NCBI RefSeq assembly: GCF_035083965.1
Contig: NC_089735.1
Location: forward strand, 4,180,001-4,244,000
DNA length: 64,000 bases
Source of the DNA: Branchiostoma lanceolatum
Lineage: Eukaryota; Chordata; Leptocardii; Amphioxiformes; Branchiostomatidae
Reading direction: 5' to 3'
Below, piece after piece: positions 1 to 10,400 of this stretch. The notes under the pieces are model-generated. The model was not told the DNA's origin. It saw nothing but the letters and a program-made list of their open reading frames with translations, and did no database searches. The number at the start of each line of letters is the position of its first letter. Positions within the stretch are counted from its first letter, which is position 1. The position numbers and the translations under genes are program-made.

Positions 1-150
1 ACAAAACACATTTTACTACAAAAACTTACATTGTACCAGATTTGCTTTTCATTTATAAGAAAATATCAAAAAAATCATTGTCTATTTTCTGGGAATGAAC
101 GTACCCACTGTGGCTCCAAAACACAGAAACACCAGTGCGAAGACCTTCAT
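1..150 (-). CDS. LDLa-CUB paralog 0, first coding exon only (partial gene)
   Basis: The ATG is at 150-148 and the coding exon runs to 105, followed by a GTACGT donor at 104-103; positions 1-104 are intron 1. The exon encodes MKVFALVFLCFGATV, a signal peptide nearly identical to those of the three complete paralogs to the right. Its length (46 nt) and phase (one base carried over) are the same as theirs. A TATA box lies 52 bp upstream of the ATG, at the spacing seen in paralog 3. The remaining exons would lie beyond the left edge. By analogy the product should be a secreted LDLa-LDLa-CUB-CUB protein, but only the leader is visible. It is divergent, head-to-head, with paralog 1. Confidence 0.72.
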
Positions 151-201
151 CTTGTACGAGACCTCTCTTCAGAAAAGCAGGGTAGTATGAACTTCGTTAC
201 C

Positions 202-212
202 GTATTTATATA
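202..212 (-). promoter_or_regulatory. TATA box of paralog 0
   Basis: The minus strand reads TATATAAATAC, 52-62 bp upstream of the ATG at 150. A TATAAATAC sits at the equivalent place in paralog 3 (20061-20071) and a decayed version in paralog 2 (13048-13057), which supports a shared core promoter. Confidence 0.6.
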
Positions 213-271
213 CCTGTATCGACGTGCGCGGAAATCGATAATACTGTTATTTGATCCTGCGTGTTAACATC

Positions 272-319
272 AGTACCTCCGGACGCACACGTCACTCAAA
301 CTGCACCTGTTACTTTCCC
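272..319 (-). promoter_or_regulatory. Upstream block conserved with paralog 2 promoter
   Basis: This stretch matches 13107-13157, upstream of paralog 2. Both contain TACCTCCGGA, then CACGTCACT, then ACTGCACCTGTTA and TTTCCC, in that order and at similar distance from the ATG (about 120-170 bp). It includes an E-box (CACCTG) and a CRE-like ACGTCA. Conservation between paralog promoters suggests a cis-regulatory element; the bound factors are not known. Confidence 0.5.
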
Positions 320-1082
320 TAGTCTGGCAGATACTCTATACGCTGTACAGTTGAAAATAAGGTAAAAGATCACATCCTACCTGCAGTGCATTGATCTGGA
401 ATAGTCCCTAATTCTGTTACAGTACAGTGTCACAATTCTGTCTCGACTGTATACATGCAGTTTACAGTCCATACTGGCTAGCTGCAAATTCCAAACTATC
501 CTAAGTACAGTAATTAGGACAATTCCTCGGGGGCATGTTGACCGAAGAGCTGGTCCTGACAGAAGACTGAACTCCGGGGGCAGTATTAGGTGTTTGAGTT
601 AAACCTTTAATCACATTTCTTCTGTTTCGCTGCTTGCACTGGCTATCTACAACGACACGTGACAAGTATAACACACAGGAAAACGGTAACAGGTGCATTT
701 TGGGTGACTCCTTCCCTCACGTTTGTACGAAAGCCAGGAACGACAAGGGGAGACAATTTCTTCAGACCATTTCCAAGATTTCAAACCCATTTCCAAGATT
801 TCAAGCCCACTCCCAAGCCTTCTCCAAACCCGGGGCAGCATTGGAAATCGAGTCTCGACGCAGCGTTCACTGATGGTTTGGAAAAGGGTTGGAAGTGGGT
901 TTGGAAGGCTTGGAAATGGGTTTAGATTCTTGGAAATGGTCTGAAGGAGCTGTTCCTCCTTGTCATTTTGGGCTTTCGTACGTTTGCCATCAAGAACAAA
1001 TAACATGAATTGTCTAACTCGTCATGCTATAGCCATCAGAAAAACTACAGAGCCCACACTTGTACTAATAGAGCTGTGCAAG
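320..1082. other. Intergenic spacer between divergent paralogs 0 and 1
   Basis: This is the head-to-head spacer. A G-rich/C-rich inverted region at about 715-950 reads as repeated TTTCCAAG on one side and CTTGGAAA on the other, so it could fold; it looks like a decayed foldback repeat. No TATA box was found at the expected distance upstream of the paralog 1 ATG. No gene is supported here. Confidence 0.5.
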
Positions 1083-4000
1083 ATGAAGACGTTCGCGCTA
1101 GTGTTGCTTTGTTTTGTAGCCGCGGCCGGTAAGTTAATTATCTCGGCCCGAGTCTTGCCGTTGTCCTCTATGCATTATACTGAAAATGATTCTTTTGTAA
1201 CATTTGTCAAAATACATACGTGGAAGAGTGTCTAGAGGCTCAGCATGCACCCTAAGTGACGATGCCCTTAGCTTGACATAATAGGTCTTCTGCTATCACG
1301 TCTTTTACGGCATCTTAGAAGCAGACAAAACCGCTCTCTGTGTAGCCAATCTTTTCTGCAATGATATTTGTTATTTCAGTAAAGGGCGGGTTTACAATGA
1401 TTGATGTTTAACTTCAAATTTGTTACCTGATACGTCATCAGGTCAGTTTCACATGATATCAATTTTGACAGAGTCTAACTGACAGAATGAAATTGACGTA
1501 TCAGTGATGCTACGGTCACATTTGCACCGGCGCCCGTCGGGGGTGTAGTCCCGACCGGGCCCCGAAGACACAACGTTGTCCCGGTGGGCTGCCGGACACC
1601 GGAAGAGTACCTCTCGGTGTTCTCACGATTAGCTCACGGTGCCTATTTGTTACCGGGTCCCACGTTGATCTTAACTTTGGTTAGGCCCTGGCCGTGCTCA
1701 AGAATAGCCCGGTAGCCCCACGTGGGAGTAACGCCCGAAAGTGCAAAATAACAGCCCGTGAACTGCCCAGCATGGTTTCTTTTTTACATTAGTGACCTAA
1801 GCATTACTAGCCTGAGTACCAGCCTCCGTAGTGACCGCTGGCTCAAAAAAATAAGTGGCTAGCAAGCGATTTTTTTTTGAGCCAGCGGTCACTACGGAGG
1901 CTGGTACTCAGGTTAAAGCATTACAAGAGTACTTTTGAAATTATTTCCTCAGCGAGACCTTTTAACGGTTCCTATACTGAAGTATAAAAAAACGTCTCTT
2001 GACACCCGTATGGCAATGTTCCAGCTCAGTTCTGCACCGACAGCCAGTTCCAGTGTGCCAACGGTAACTGTATCCCCCCCACATGGGAGTGTGATGACTA
2101 CAACGACTGTGGAGACCATAGCGACGAGCTGAACTGCAATGGTGAACAAAGCATGCCTTATGTTACTGCTATTGAGCGTAAAATACATGATATAAGGCAC
2201 ACAATACCATTTTCTACGCAGTGCCTCGCCTAGCTCTACCTGGGTCCACAGGTCGCCGGAATAATAGTCAACATCGGCCAAATAGACAGATAACATGCCA
2301 GAGGAGTTAGTCCGCTAAAGGGGTTACAGTCGCAAACCTTGTAGAGGCTATATCTCACCCTCGAAGAATTAATAATAGGGATCTTGTACAAAAAATGCAT
2401 CACTAGAAAAAGCATTCTGCTTCATTTCACTGACTGCCTTTTCGTACCTTTTCTACAACAGTTGCCATTGTATTGTATTGTTTCACGCAAAAGTCATCAA
2501 ATAATATACAAACCATCTACTGAGTGGTAGGAAAAATACAGGGTGACTTTACAACGTGCAGTGCCTTTATATTTCGCCAGGCGGCACACAGCAGTGCTCG
2601 GCATCCCAGTTCCAGTGCCTGAATGGCGGCTGCATATTCATCAGTTGGGTCTGTGATGGCGACAACGACTGTGGAGACATGAGCGACGAACAAAACTGCA
2701 CCGGTTGAAAAACTCTTTTATATCTATTTTACATATCTTATTCTATTCACACACAAAACATGTTTCATAAGCACAGGAAAAGAAGCTAAAAGTGCTTATA
2801 TGAATCCTCTGCTCTTTTACACATGTTGATTATATTTGGTGTTATCGATTCTACTTATCAGAGAAAAATGTGCTATTTTCAAGGATAATTCATCGTAAGT
2901 TCTGTTGTATGTTCTCTCCACAGGACCAGGCGGGCTGTCACCGTGTGGCGGGGTCCTGACCGAGTCCACCGGCAGCATCAGGCCTTCATACGACGACAAC
3001 ATGGACTGTGTCTGGACCATCAGCGCCCCCGAGGGCATCTACATCGAACTGGAGTTCACAGCTTTTGATGTCGAGGCTGGTGGAGCTTCCTGCGGGTGAG
3101 ACAGACATCTTTCCCTTAAGACACGGTTACACATAGCCGAACATGGCTCCCGACCACTAGCCAACCAAGGCGGGTGGTAGGTCGGGGGCAGTCTGGCCGG
3201 TTTTAGGTTATGAGTCAAACTTGACTCCCAACACATACTGACTACTGCTGACTTACTCCCAACCACCAACCGACGCATTCCAGACCTCCCGTCAACAGCC
3301 GAATGTTTCGAACATTTAAAAACATTCGGCTGGTGCAGCCCAAGACCAGCCAACCCCGCCGAACACCAGCCGACCGCAGCCGACCTGACTCCCGAACCAC
3401 TCCCAAACGTGGTTGGGGGGAGGTCGGGAGGCCATGGTCGGCTATGTGTAACCGCGGCTCTTAACGTGTTAGACGGTCATTTCACTAGTTACTCATTGAT
3501 ATGAGTTCTAGCTTACACCTGAGCACTTCATCTGTACTTGTCAGCTATGACTATGTTGCTGTCTACGACGGCCCGGACACCACCGCGCCGCTTCTCGCCA
3601 AGCTCTGCGGGAACACCATCCCTGCCCCGGTCCACTCTCACGGCAACGTCCTAACCGTGATCTTCGTCACCGACTATAGCGTCACGATGACGGGCTTCGC
3701 ACTTGTTTACACAACTTCGGACAAACCTCCTGTGCACCGTGAGTTTAAAGTGTTTTGTTAGCTAGCTCATGTTGGATGAAATATATTGAAAGTTTATTGC
3801 AAATTCCTGCCCGTAGGCTAATAGCAAGTTCATGTACATGTAACACGGAGTGGACGGACAGAAAATGATGAACAATGTAACATATGCATATGACTACTCT
3901 AGTCTTAGCTACTAACACTAAGTTCTAACTTATTAGGTTCGGCTTCTTTTTCCAAGACAGTTGAAGACGAATGATCCCACTTGTTCTGTTATATGTGTTT

Positions 4001-5633
4001 TTTTTTATGTTAAGAGGAGAGTAGTTTTCTTTTCGTCTGTAAACGTGGAGAAATTAGGATGGAAAATTGTGGCCTCTTTAAACAGTTCATTTTTTTCGTG
4101 GTCGTAGAATGGGCAACTTGTGTTACTATGTAATATACACATGTTACAGTCACAATCTACAGTGCAAGTGAAATGTTTGTATCCCACCTGACTGATACCT
4201 TTGATACGAGATAGGGCGTAAACAATGCTATTCTTTTGACCTTCCACTTATCTAATACAATTATACAGTTTGTACGTAAGACGGTTTCATTCTACTAGAA
4301 CACTTACTTCAAAAACATCTGGGGCGCCTGTGTATATAGATTGCTATGTTTCTCTGCATCCATGTTTCTGTGTATAGTTTCTGTTTTTACTATGGGTCAG
4401 TTTGTGCCTTGAACAAAATAAAATGAAATTAGAACAAACATCCTTGCTTGGTACGGATGTGCTGCCCTCTTCTTTTCCCTAGTCATTTTAGCGGTCTCCT
4501 TGATAGCCAGACAAACCAAAGTCACACTGTAGGTTTCCATACGCTCTGCCTTCCCCAGCGTCTGGCTGTGGTGGTCCCAAAGAGCTGACCGCTCCCTTTG
4601 GTGACTTCTTCAGCATGAACTTCCCCAACAACTACGATAACAACGCACAGTGCCAGTGGGAGGTGGGCCGGAAAACATTTCATTTTCTTTTTTTTAACCA
4701 AACAGTGCAATTCTTAGGGCCCATTCACACTTGTGTGTATATTCCAGTGCGTATGAGTTGCGTAGTAACATTTCCTTGCTATAGGTAAAGTTTGTAGGGA
4801 AGAAGTTGTTTTCCACTTTAACACACCGTTGGGCAGCCTAGTTATCGAAACAAAGATATGCTTTTTTCGGCCGCACACTTTACCTAAACTCCCAAAAAAT
4901 GTTTATATGCAACTCATGCGGAGTTGCATATACGCACAAGTGTGAAGGAGGCATTAATCTTGAGCAAACCAAACGCGCATGGACTTGATTTACCAATCTT
5001 ATGGGGGACAAATCACTGTGTAGTTGTGATCTACTTGTTTTGTACTTTTACAGTTTTCTGTCTTTACAGATAACGGTGGAGGCAGGGAAAAGGATCAATC
5101 TCGTCTTTCCTGTCTTTGAGCTTGAGGAAGAGAGAGACTGTCCTGGCACTAACGACTACGTGGAAATCTTCGACAACGATGACTCTCTTGGTAAAACCCT
5201 TAGAAGTTGTATTACTTGAATCAGGATTCAGGAACTTCTTATACTTGTTACCTTCGCCAAGAAGGTTATGTTTTACCGAGCGTGTGTCTATGTGCGTGTT
5301 AAGATAACACTGTCATACTTTTGCAATTTGGGTGGAGAAGATGATCAACTGATATAATTTATGCAAACGATGACCTTCTTTGCATGATGAATAAGAAATA
5401 CTCATAATACATCAATCGAAAGGGTTAAAATCATTTGGCAACTCAAATTTGTACTCTAAAATGTGTGCCCTGTTTTTTTTTCCAATCCTTCGCTAGGTCG
5501 TCACTGTGGAAACCTAAACCTGCAGCTACCACCAGTCACTTCTACGTCCAACACGCTGAAGGTGGTGTTCTACAGCGACGGTAGTGCCACTGCGACGGGC
5601 TTTTTGGCGCAGTACACAACCATTGCAAAGTGA
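1083..5633 (+). CDS. Secreted LDLa-LDLa-CUB-CUB protein, paralog 1 (337 aa)
   Basis: There are eight exons: 1083-1128, 2025-2141, 2581-2703, 2924-3095, 3545-3738, 4559-4662, 5070-5190 and 5497-5633 (TGA). The splice phases join into one frame of 338 codons. The leader [15 protein letters not shown] is a signal peptide. LDLa 1 (residues about 18-54) has six Cys and ends [15 protein letters not shown]; LDLa 2 (about 58-95) ends [16 protein letters not shown], keeping the acidic calcium cage of LDL-receptor class A modules. CUB 1 (about 100-217) has [12 protein letters not shown] and CUB 2 (about 220-336) has [10 protein letters not shown], typical CUB strand motifs; acidic residues of the CUB calcium site appear present. 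The product should be extracellular and calcium-dependent; its ligand is unknown. Domain assignment is solid, but the function is not predictable. Its CUB 2 is more divergent than those of paralogs 2 and 3. The donor after exon 3 is a weak GTTGAA. Confidence 0.88.
1523..1778 (+). repeat. Interspersed repeat, copy 1 (second copy at 10560-10838)
   Basis: This GC-rich block starts GCACCGGCGCCCGT and ends ACAGCCCGTGAACTGCCC. Its reverse complement is recognisable along its whole length at 10560-10838 (GGGACCCGGTCGGGAC, CGCCCGAAAGTGC and other blocks). It lies in intron 1 of paralog 1. It carries no coding capacity and is probably a non-autonomous transposon. Confidence 0.6.
1808..1915. mobile_element. 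Foldback MITE with 9-bp target duplication
   Basis: Arms of about 45 bp (TAGCCTGAGTACCAGCC ...) are perfect or near-perfect inverted copies around a short loop. The flanks are AAGCATTAC at 1799-1807 and again at 1916-1924, an exact 9-bp direct repeat. It sits in intron 1 of paralog 1. Confidence 0.8.
3121..3457. mobile_element. Foldback/TIR element in intron 4 of paralog 1
   Basis: The left arm begins GGTTACACATAGCCGA (about 3124) and the right arm ends with its complement TCGGCTATGTGTAACC (about 3437-3452). The interior is full of GACC/CAGCC-like units. It has no ORF. The target duplication is unclear. Confidence 0.6.
4717..4953. mobile_element. Harbinger-like MITE, copy A
   Basis: The ends read GGGCCCATTCACACTTGTG and, inverted, CACAAGTGTGAAGGAGGCA, flanked by TTA on both sides (4714-4716 and 4954-4956). 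A TTA target duplication is the habit of PIF/Harbinger elements. A homologous copy lies at 32339-32576 in the zinc transporter gene. This copy is in intron 6 of paralog 1. Confidence 0.65.
5248..5452 (+). repeat. Short copy of the TTACCTTCGCC repeat family
   Basis: It begins TTACCTTCGCCAAGAAGG and ends GGGTTAAAATCATTTGGC, as does the longer copy at 41835-42977; a related start is at 33973. It lies in the last intron of paralog 1. It is non-coding. Confidence 0.6.
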
Positions 5634-5751
5634 TGAAAGTGAACACTCAAGATTCTAGAAAATGTGACTCTGTGTATATTCATTTACAGGGTACAGGGTA
5701 TTCGTCATCGAGGAAGATACCAATGGTGTCAAATAACACCAAAACGGACAC

Positions 5752-5757
5752 AATAAA
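5752..5757 (+). promoter_or_regulatory. Polyadenylation signal of paralog 1
   Basis: AATAAA lies 119 bp after the TGA of paralog 1, in an AT-rich context. The 3'UTR would be about 140 bp long. Confidence 0.55.
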
Positions 5758-6164
5758 TGTTTCCATGTCAATACAAATGTGTGAGATGCGTTTATAGACA
5801 TGCATTATAACTGTACATGAAATGTAAGTATAGATACGATGCTGAAGAAATGAGACATGCATGCAAAGATATTTGACGGCTAAAGTCGATTATTTTCCAC
5901 AGAAATCATGTCCCATGCATTTGACAAATGTCCTGAAATAATTCTGTTCCAGATCAGTGTGTTATAATTTTTTTCTCGATCGTCTTTCGACACAGCGGTC
6001 ATAAGTCAATATCAGATGGGGGTACTTTTATATAGCTATTTTTGTTCTCTCGCACCAATGCATTGTCACTTGTCATAGTGTAGGTAGCCGTAATAACTCT
6101 CAAGAACCACAAAATTGTCACACCTGTGTAACAGTGGGGATCAACCTCCACTAACTGACCAGTC

Positions 6165-6360
6165 TAACCGGTCCGGACCTTTTAGTCTAGTGGTTAGCGC
6201 GTTGATTTCCCAAGCCGTGCGGATCGGATTGGCGCGGGTTCGAATCCCGGGAGCGGCTTACTCGCCCTTTTGGGTTTTTACACCTGCACCGAGGAAGGAC
6301 GCATGGTGACAGGGGCTCACCCCAACAGACGCCATTTTGACTGTCACGACCTCTGACCTT
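6165..6360 (+). mobile_element. tRNA-derived SINE
   Basis: The head has an A-box-like TAGTCTAGTGGTTAGCGCG and a B-box GGTTCGAATCC in tRNA order and spacing, but no clean acceptor stem. It therefore looks like a SINE promoter rather than a working tRNA gene. The body runs on into GAGGAAGGACGCATGG. Confidence 0.5.
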
Positions 6361-6678
6361 TGCAGATAGTATGTTAGACTCCCATACTCTAATTGTGTAT
6401 CTAAAGACATTTACGGAGAGAATTACGTCTTTTGTTATACGATGTGTACTTAATGCACCTAATAAGAACATTTCAGGGCTGTTTTTCACAGTTGTGGGAC
6501 GAAAATAAAAGACAATGCGTCTCTCTTGATAGAAGATTCTATGGAAAAATGTAACGTTAGACCGAAGACAATCCCATTGGAATCTACATTTATTTCACTC
6601 TACTTGTACCTTTCTGCATCAAAACAATTCGCATGTATGTGGAGAAAAAATCAACATTCGCCAGAGTACTTCAACAAC

Positions 6679-6684
6679 TTTATT
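6679..6684 (-). promoter_or_regulatory. Likely polyadenylation signal of paralog 2
   Basis: AATAAA on minus. The sequence just upstream in transcript sense (6690-6812) resembles the 3' region of paralog 3 (14590-14702), sharing CCCCTGGAATGACAAATG on the plus strand, so both look like ends of homologous 3'UTRs. The paralog 2 3'UTR would then be about 780 bp long and include a SINE. Confidence 0.5.
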
Positions 6685-6837
6685 GGGGTCTCTTTTATAT
6701 GATAATCATAATGCCGCGCCGATTTTGTTGTCCTCCAGATGGAATTTGTGATCTTCGAACAATCTCGCTGATAGTCAGACAGCTTCACACCTCAGGACCC
6801 CTGGAATGACAAATGTGTGGTCAGTCTTTCGTGAAGA

Positions 6838-7262
6838 AATTTTTGCAGTAAGAATAGAACTATCTTTGCGTTCAATTAACTTATGTAACACATCCATAGT
6901 TTCGTGTTTTGCTTGTTTGTATTGCATACCCGGTAGACCGGCTAACGGCGTAACACACCAGGTTTGTACTGAAAAGTACAAGCTGCACATCCCCACAGGT
7001 GTATTTGATCCACTCACACCGGGAAGGACCACCTACTCTTTCCGAGTAAGTGGTGGGTCCTTTTACGTGCTCGTGGTGTAAATCTTCTCAGACATCTAAC
7101 GTCCTATCCGAGGGACGTCCCTAACCGAAGCTAGATACTCATTTTCACCAGAGTGAAGCGAGGAAATTCGTGTTAAGTGCCTTTCCGAATGACTTCATGG
7201 GTTCTGCGCCAAACATCCTGCCATTACGCAAGGTGTCGCCATGTGAAGCATTTAGCATGTCT
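6838..7262 (-). mobile_element. tRNA-derived SINE (family S1) inside the paralog 2 3'UTR
   Basis: The body is shared with 57575-57893 and 12490-12780: CCGGGAAGGACC, CCTATCCGAGGGACG, GTGTTAAGTGCC. The decayed tRNA-like head is at the right end (GCCAAACATCCTGCCATTACGC). The segment 6838-7003 is also present almost unchanged at 9000-9170. Confidence 0.6.
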
Positions 7263-7461
7263 TTCTTGCTTGCTTGCTGGCAGCCTTGCTGAGATTTAAA
7301 TCATTTCTGCCTTGTTTGCTATACATGTATGTAGCGACTAACTAACATACAATATAATGCTAGACGTTAACCATACCAGCAACAAGTCCAAATCTGTCAC
7401 GGTATCAAAACCAGCGATAGTGAAAGAAAAGAAATCACCTCAAGTGTTTGCCTAATGTTGC

Positions 7462-10400
7462 TCACGGGATGGTCACATACTGCGCCATAAAGCCCGTCGC
7501 AGTGGTGCTACTGTCGCTGTAGAACACCACCTTCAGCGTGTTGCCAGTAGAAGTGGTCGGGGGCAGCTGTACGTTGCCGCAATGGCGACCTGACAGAGAA
7601 TTGAAAAAGTGTAACTAGAAAGGCACACATTTAGTGGACAATAGACTTTAGTATACAAATGGATGGAAGAAATTTGCTCAGTGTGTTGTTTTATAGACGT
7701 TGTTGAAACACCAGCAAGTTAAACCTACCTTGAGAAACGTCGTTCTCGAAGATTTCCACGTAGTCGTTGGACTGAGGACAGAGTCTTTCCGGTTCAAGGT
7801 CAAAGGCGGTGAAGATGAGGTTGATCCTCATTCCCGCCTCCACCTCGATCTACAAAGAAAGAAAACATCAGCAATCATAGAAGCATGGATATGGTTTTCA
7901 TTTACAAACAGCTAAGATTCACACTGGACGAAATGGCCTCGGATCATGACGTATCCGGACAGGAGAACTCGGAGATCCGGAACCTCAGATCCGTAAGAAT
8001 CCAGACGGTTACGGGGGCCGTATTGTACTAAAACAACTCAAATTTACCTACATTAAACTACATATGCAAGTGGTACACTGATGTGGTATACCACTTGCAC
8101 ATGCAAGTTAATTCAGGTAAATTGGAGTTGTTTTAGTACAATACGGTCCCCGTATCCGTCTGGATTCTTACGGATCTGAGGTTCCGGATCTCCAAGTTCT
8201 CCTGTCCGGACACGTCCGGATCCGAGGCCATTTGGTGCAGTGTCATTTACACTGAACAATGGCCCAGAGAGTTTTATCATATTTAGAATAAGAGGCTTTG
8301 TTGCCCACCTCCCACTGGCACTGCGCGTTGTTGTCGTAGTTGTTGGGGAAGTTCATGCTGCTGAAGTTGCCGGTTGGATCAGTCAGCGACTCGGGACCGC
8401 CACAGCCAGACGCTAGTGAAGACATTGTTTTATGAGTACATGTATATAAACTGGGGAACAAAACTTGTGTGAAAATGAAGCCTACAACATTTTACATATG
8501 AACTCGCCTGACATCATCATGAACCTGGTATGTCCTAATGTTATACACTCCTTCACGTTTGGGACCGCATTGTGAACACCCCATGAACTATCTATGTATA
8601 TATGTAACGTGTTAAATACTTTACTTTTGTGACCGCATCTGTTAGCAGCGACACCTAGCTGCAGTGCGAAATACAGCCAGTCAGTCTTGCCCTGAGGAAG
8701 GTGACAGATGGTCGTCGACACGTCGGTTGAACAAAACACTTGGTTCCTTTTTATTCAGAGACTTACCAACCTAATGAAACTATTCACGTATGTCCCAATC
8801 AGCAGACCAATATGCGAATCGGCACTATCGGGTATAGAATGGGTAGCAAAGCAAACTCACGTAGCCTCCTTCGCAGACTTCCTATGAACAGCGGTGTTTA
8901 TATTGGGGGGGGAGGTTCTCTAAAGGGAGTTGTGTAGTCAAGGGAGTTGTGTAGACGAGGGACGACGCTGTTCATTTCCAAATGAACAGCGATAGTGCCG
9001 AAATTTTTGCAGTAAGAATAGAACTATCTTTGCGTTCAATTAACTTATGTAACACATCCATAGTTTCGTGTTTTGCTTGTTTGTATTGCATACCCGGTAG
9101 ACCGGCTAACGGCGTAACACACCAGGTTTGTACTGAAAAGTACAAGCTGCACATCCCCACAGGTGTATAAACAATATAAACACCGCTGTTCATAGGAAGT
9201 CTGCGAAGGAGGCTAAAACTCACGGTGCACGGGATGCTCGTCGGTGGTGGTGTAGATCAGCCTGAAGCCGGTCTCTGTGACGCTTCTATCGGTGACGAAC
9301 CTGACGGTCAGGATGTTGCCGTGAGAGTGGATCGGGGCCGGGATGGTGCTGCCGCAGAACTTACCGATCAGCTCCGCGCTGGTGTCGGGGCCGTCGTACA
9401 CGGCAACGTAGTCATAGCTGGAAATCACACGAGCAGCGGTTAGAAAGAGTAACTCACGGTAATGCTTACTTCAAACACAAAGTGTAGACTCGGAACATGG
9501 TGAGTTTGTTCCTTGTGTTGGAAAATAAGTTTAACTTTGTTATGATGTTGTCAAGCAACATAGACGCTCTTTCAATTTCGTTTTAGTTACTTATTGTTCC
9601 TTGCGTTGGAAAATAAGTTTAGCCTTGTCTTGATGTTATCAAACAACATCGACAATATTTCCAACTATGATAAAACACTTGTTTTATTGCAACTTTTATT
9701 GACAATACATGGTGGCAACACACTCAAGTCGCTGACTTAGGCCCAATTTACACTTGCTCTGTGAAATTGTAGTACTACACATGGTAGTCTACTACTGTAG
9801 TAGACTGCAGATTGCCTTCGACTTTACACTCACTGACAGGAAGCCTAACAGGACACCTGCTGTTCCTGATTGCCATGAAACTGTAGTGACCTATTGTGAC
9901 CTTTGAAAAATTGCGGGAGGGAATTTCAGCATGTTTTTTATTTGTGAAAAGGTAGGGGTTTTATCTGATGCGAAATACCAAGAAAAGGGGCCTGACAGCT
10001 CTGTTTTACTGAGAAAACTAGAGAATGACCGCAGATAACCCGAAATGGAACACGCGATCAGTTCGAATTACGCCAAATCAAACATGGTTGTTGGCTTCGA
10101 AGTGTAGTCTACTACCTCTGTACTACAGTTTCGCTTTACACCCGGTTCGAAGTCTCACAGAACCTCCGCCGAAGTGTAGTACTACTACCCCCGAGGTTGT
10201 AGTAGACTTCTGCAGTAGTTTTCTTTTTACACCCAGAAAAAAGCTGTAGTCCAATACAGTAGTAGGCTACCATGTGTAGTACTACAGTTAAAAGGACAAG
10301 TGTAAATTGGGCCTTAGTTTCATGCCGCCACCAAAGAACAATGAATAAATATAAAGAAAGAAAAGCTAATTTTTAGTTCTGATACTAGTAGTCTGGAGTC

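Noticed and set aside
6181-6253. Possible functional tRNA gene
   Set aside because: The A and B boxes are there, but I could not pair an acceptor stem or a clear anticodon stem, and the sequence runs on as a repeat; it looks like a SINE head.
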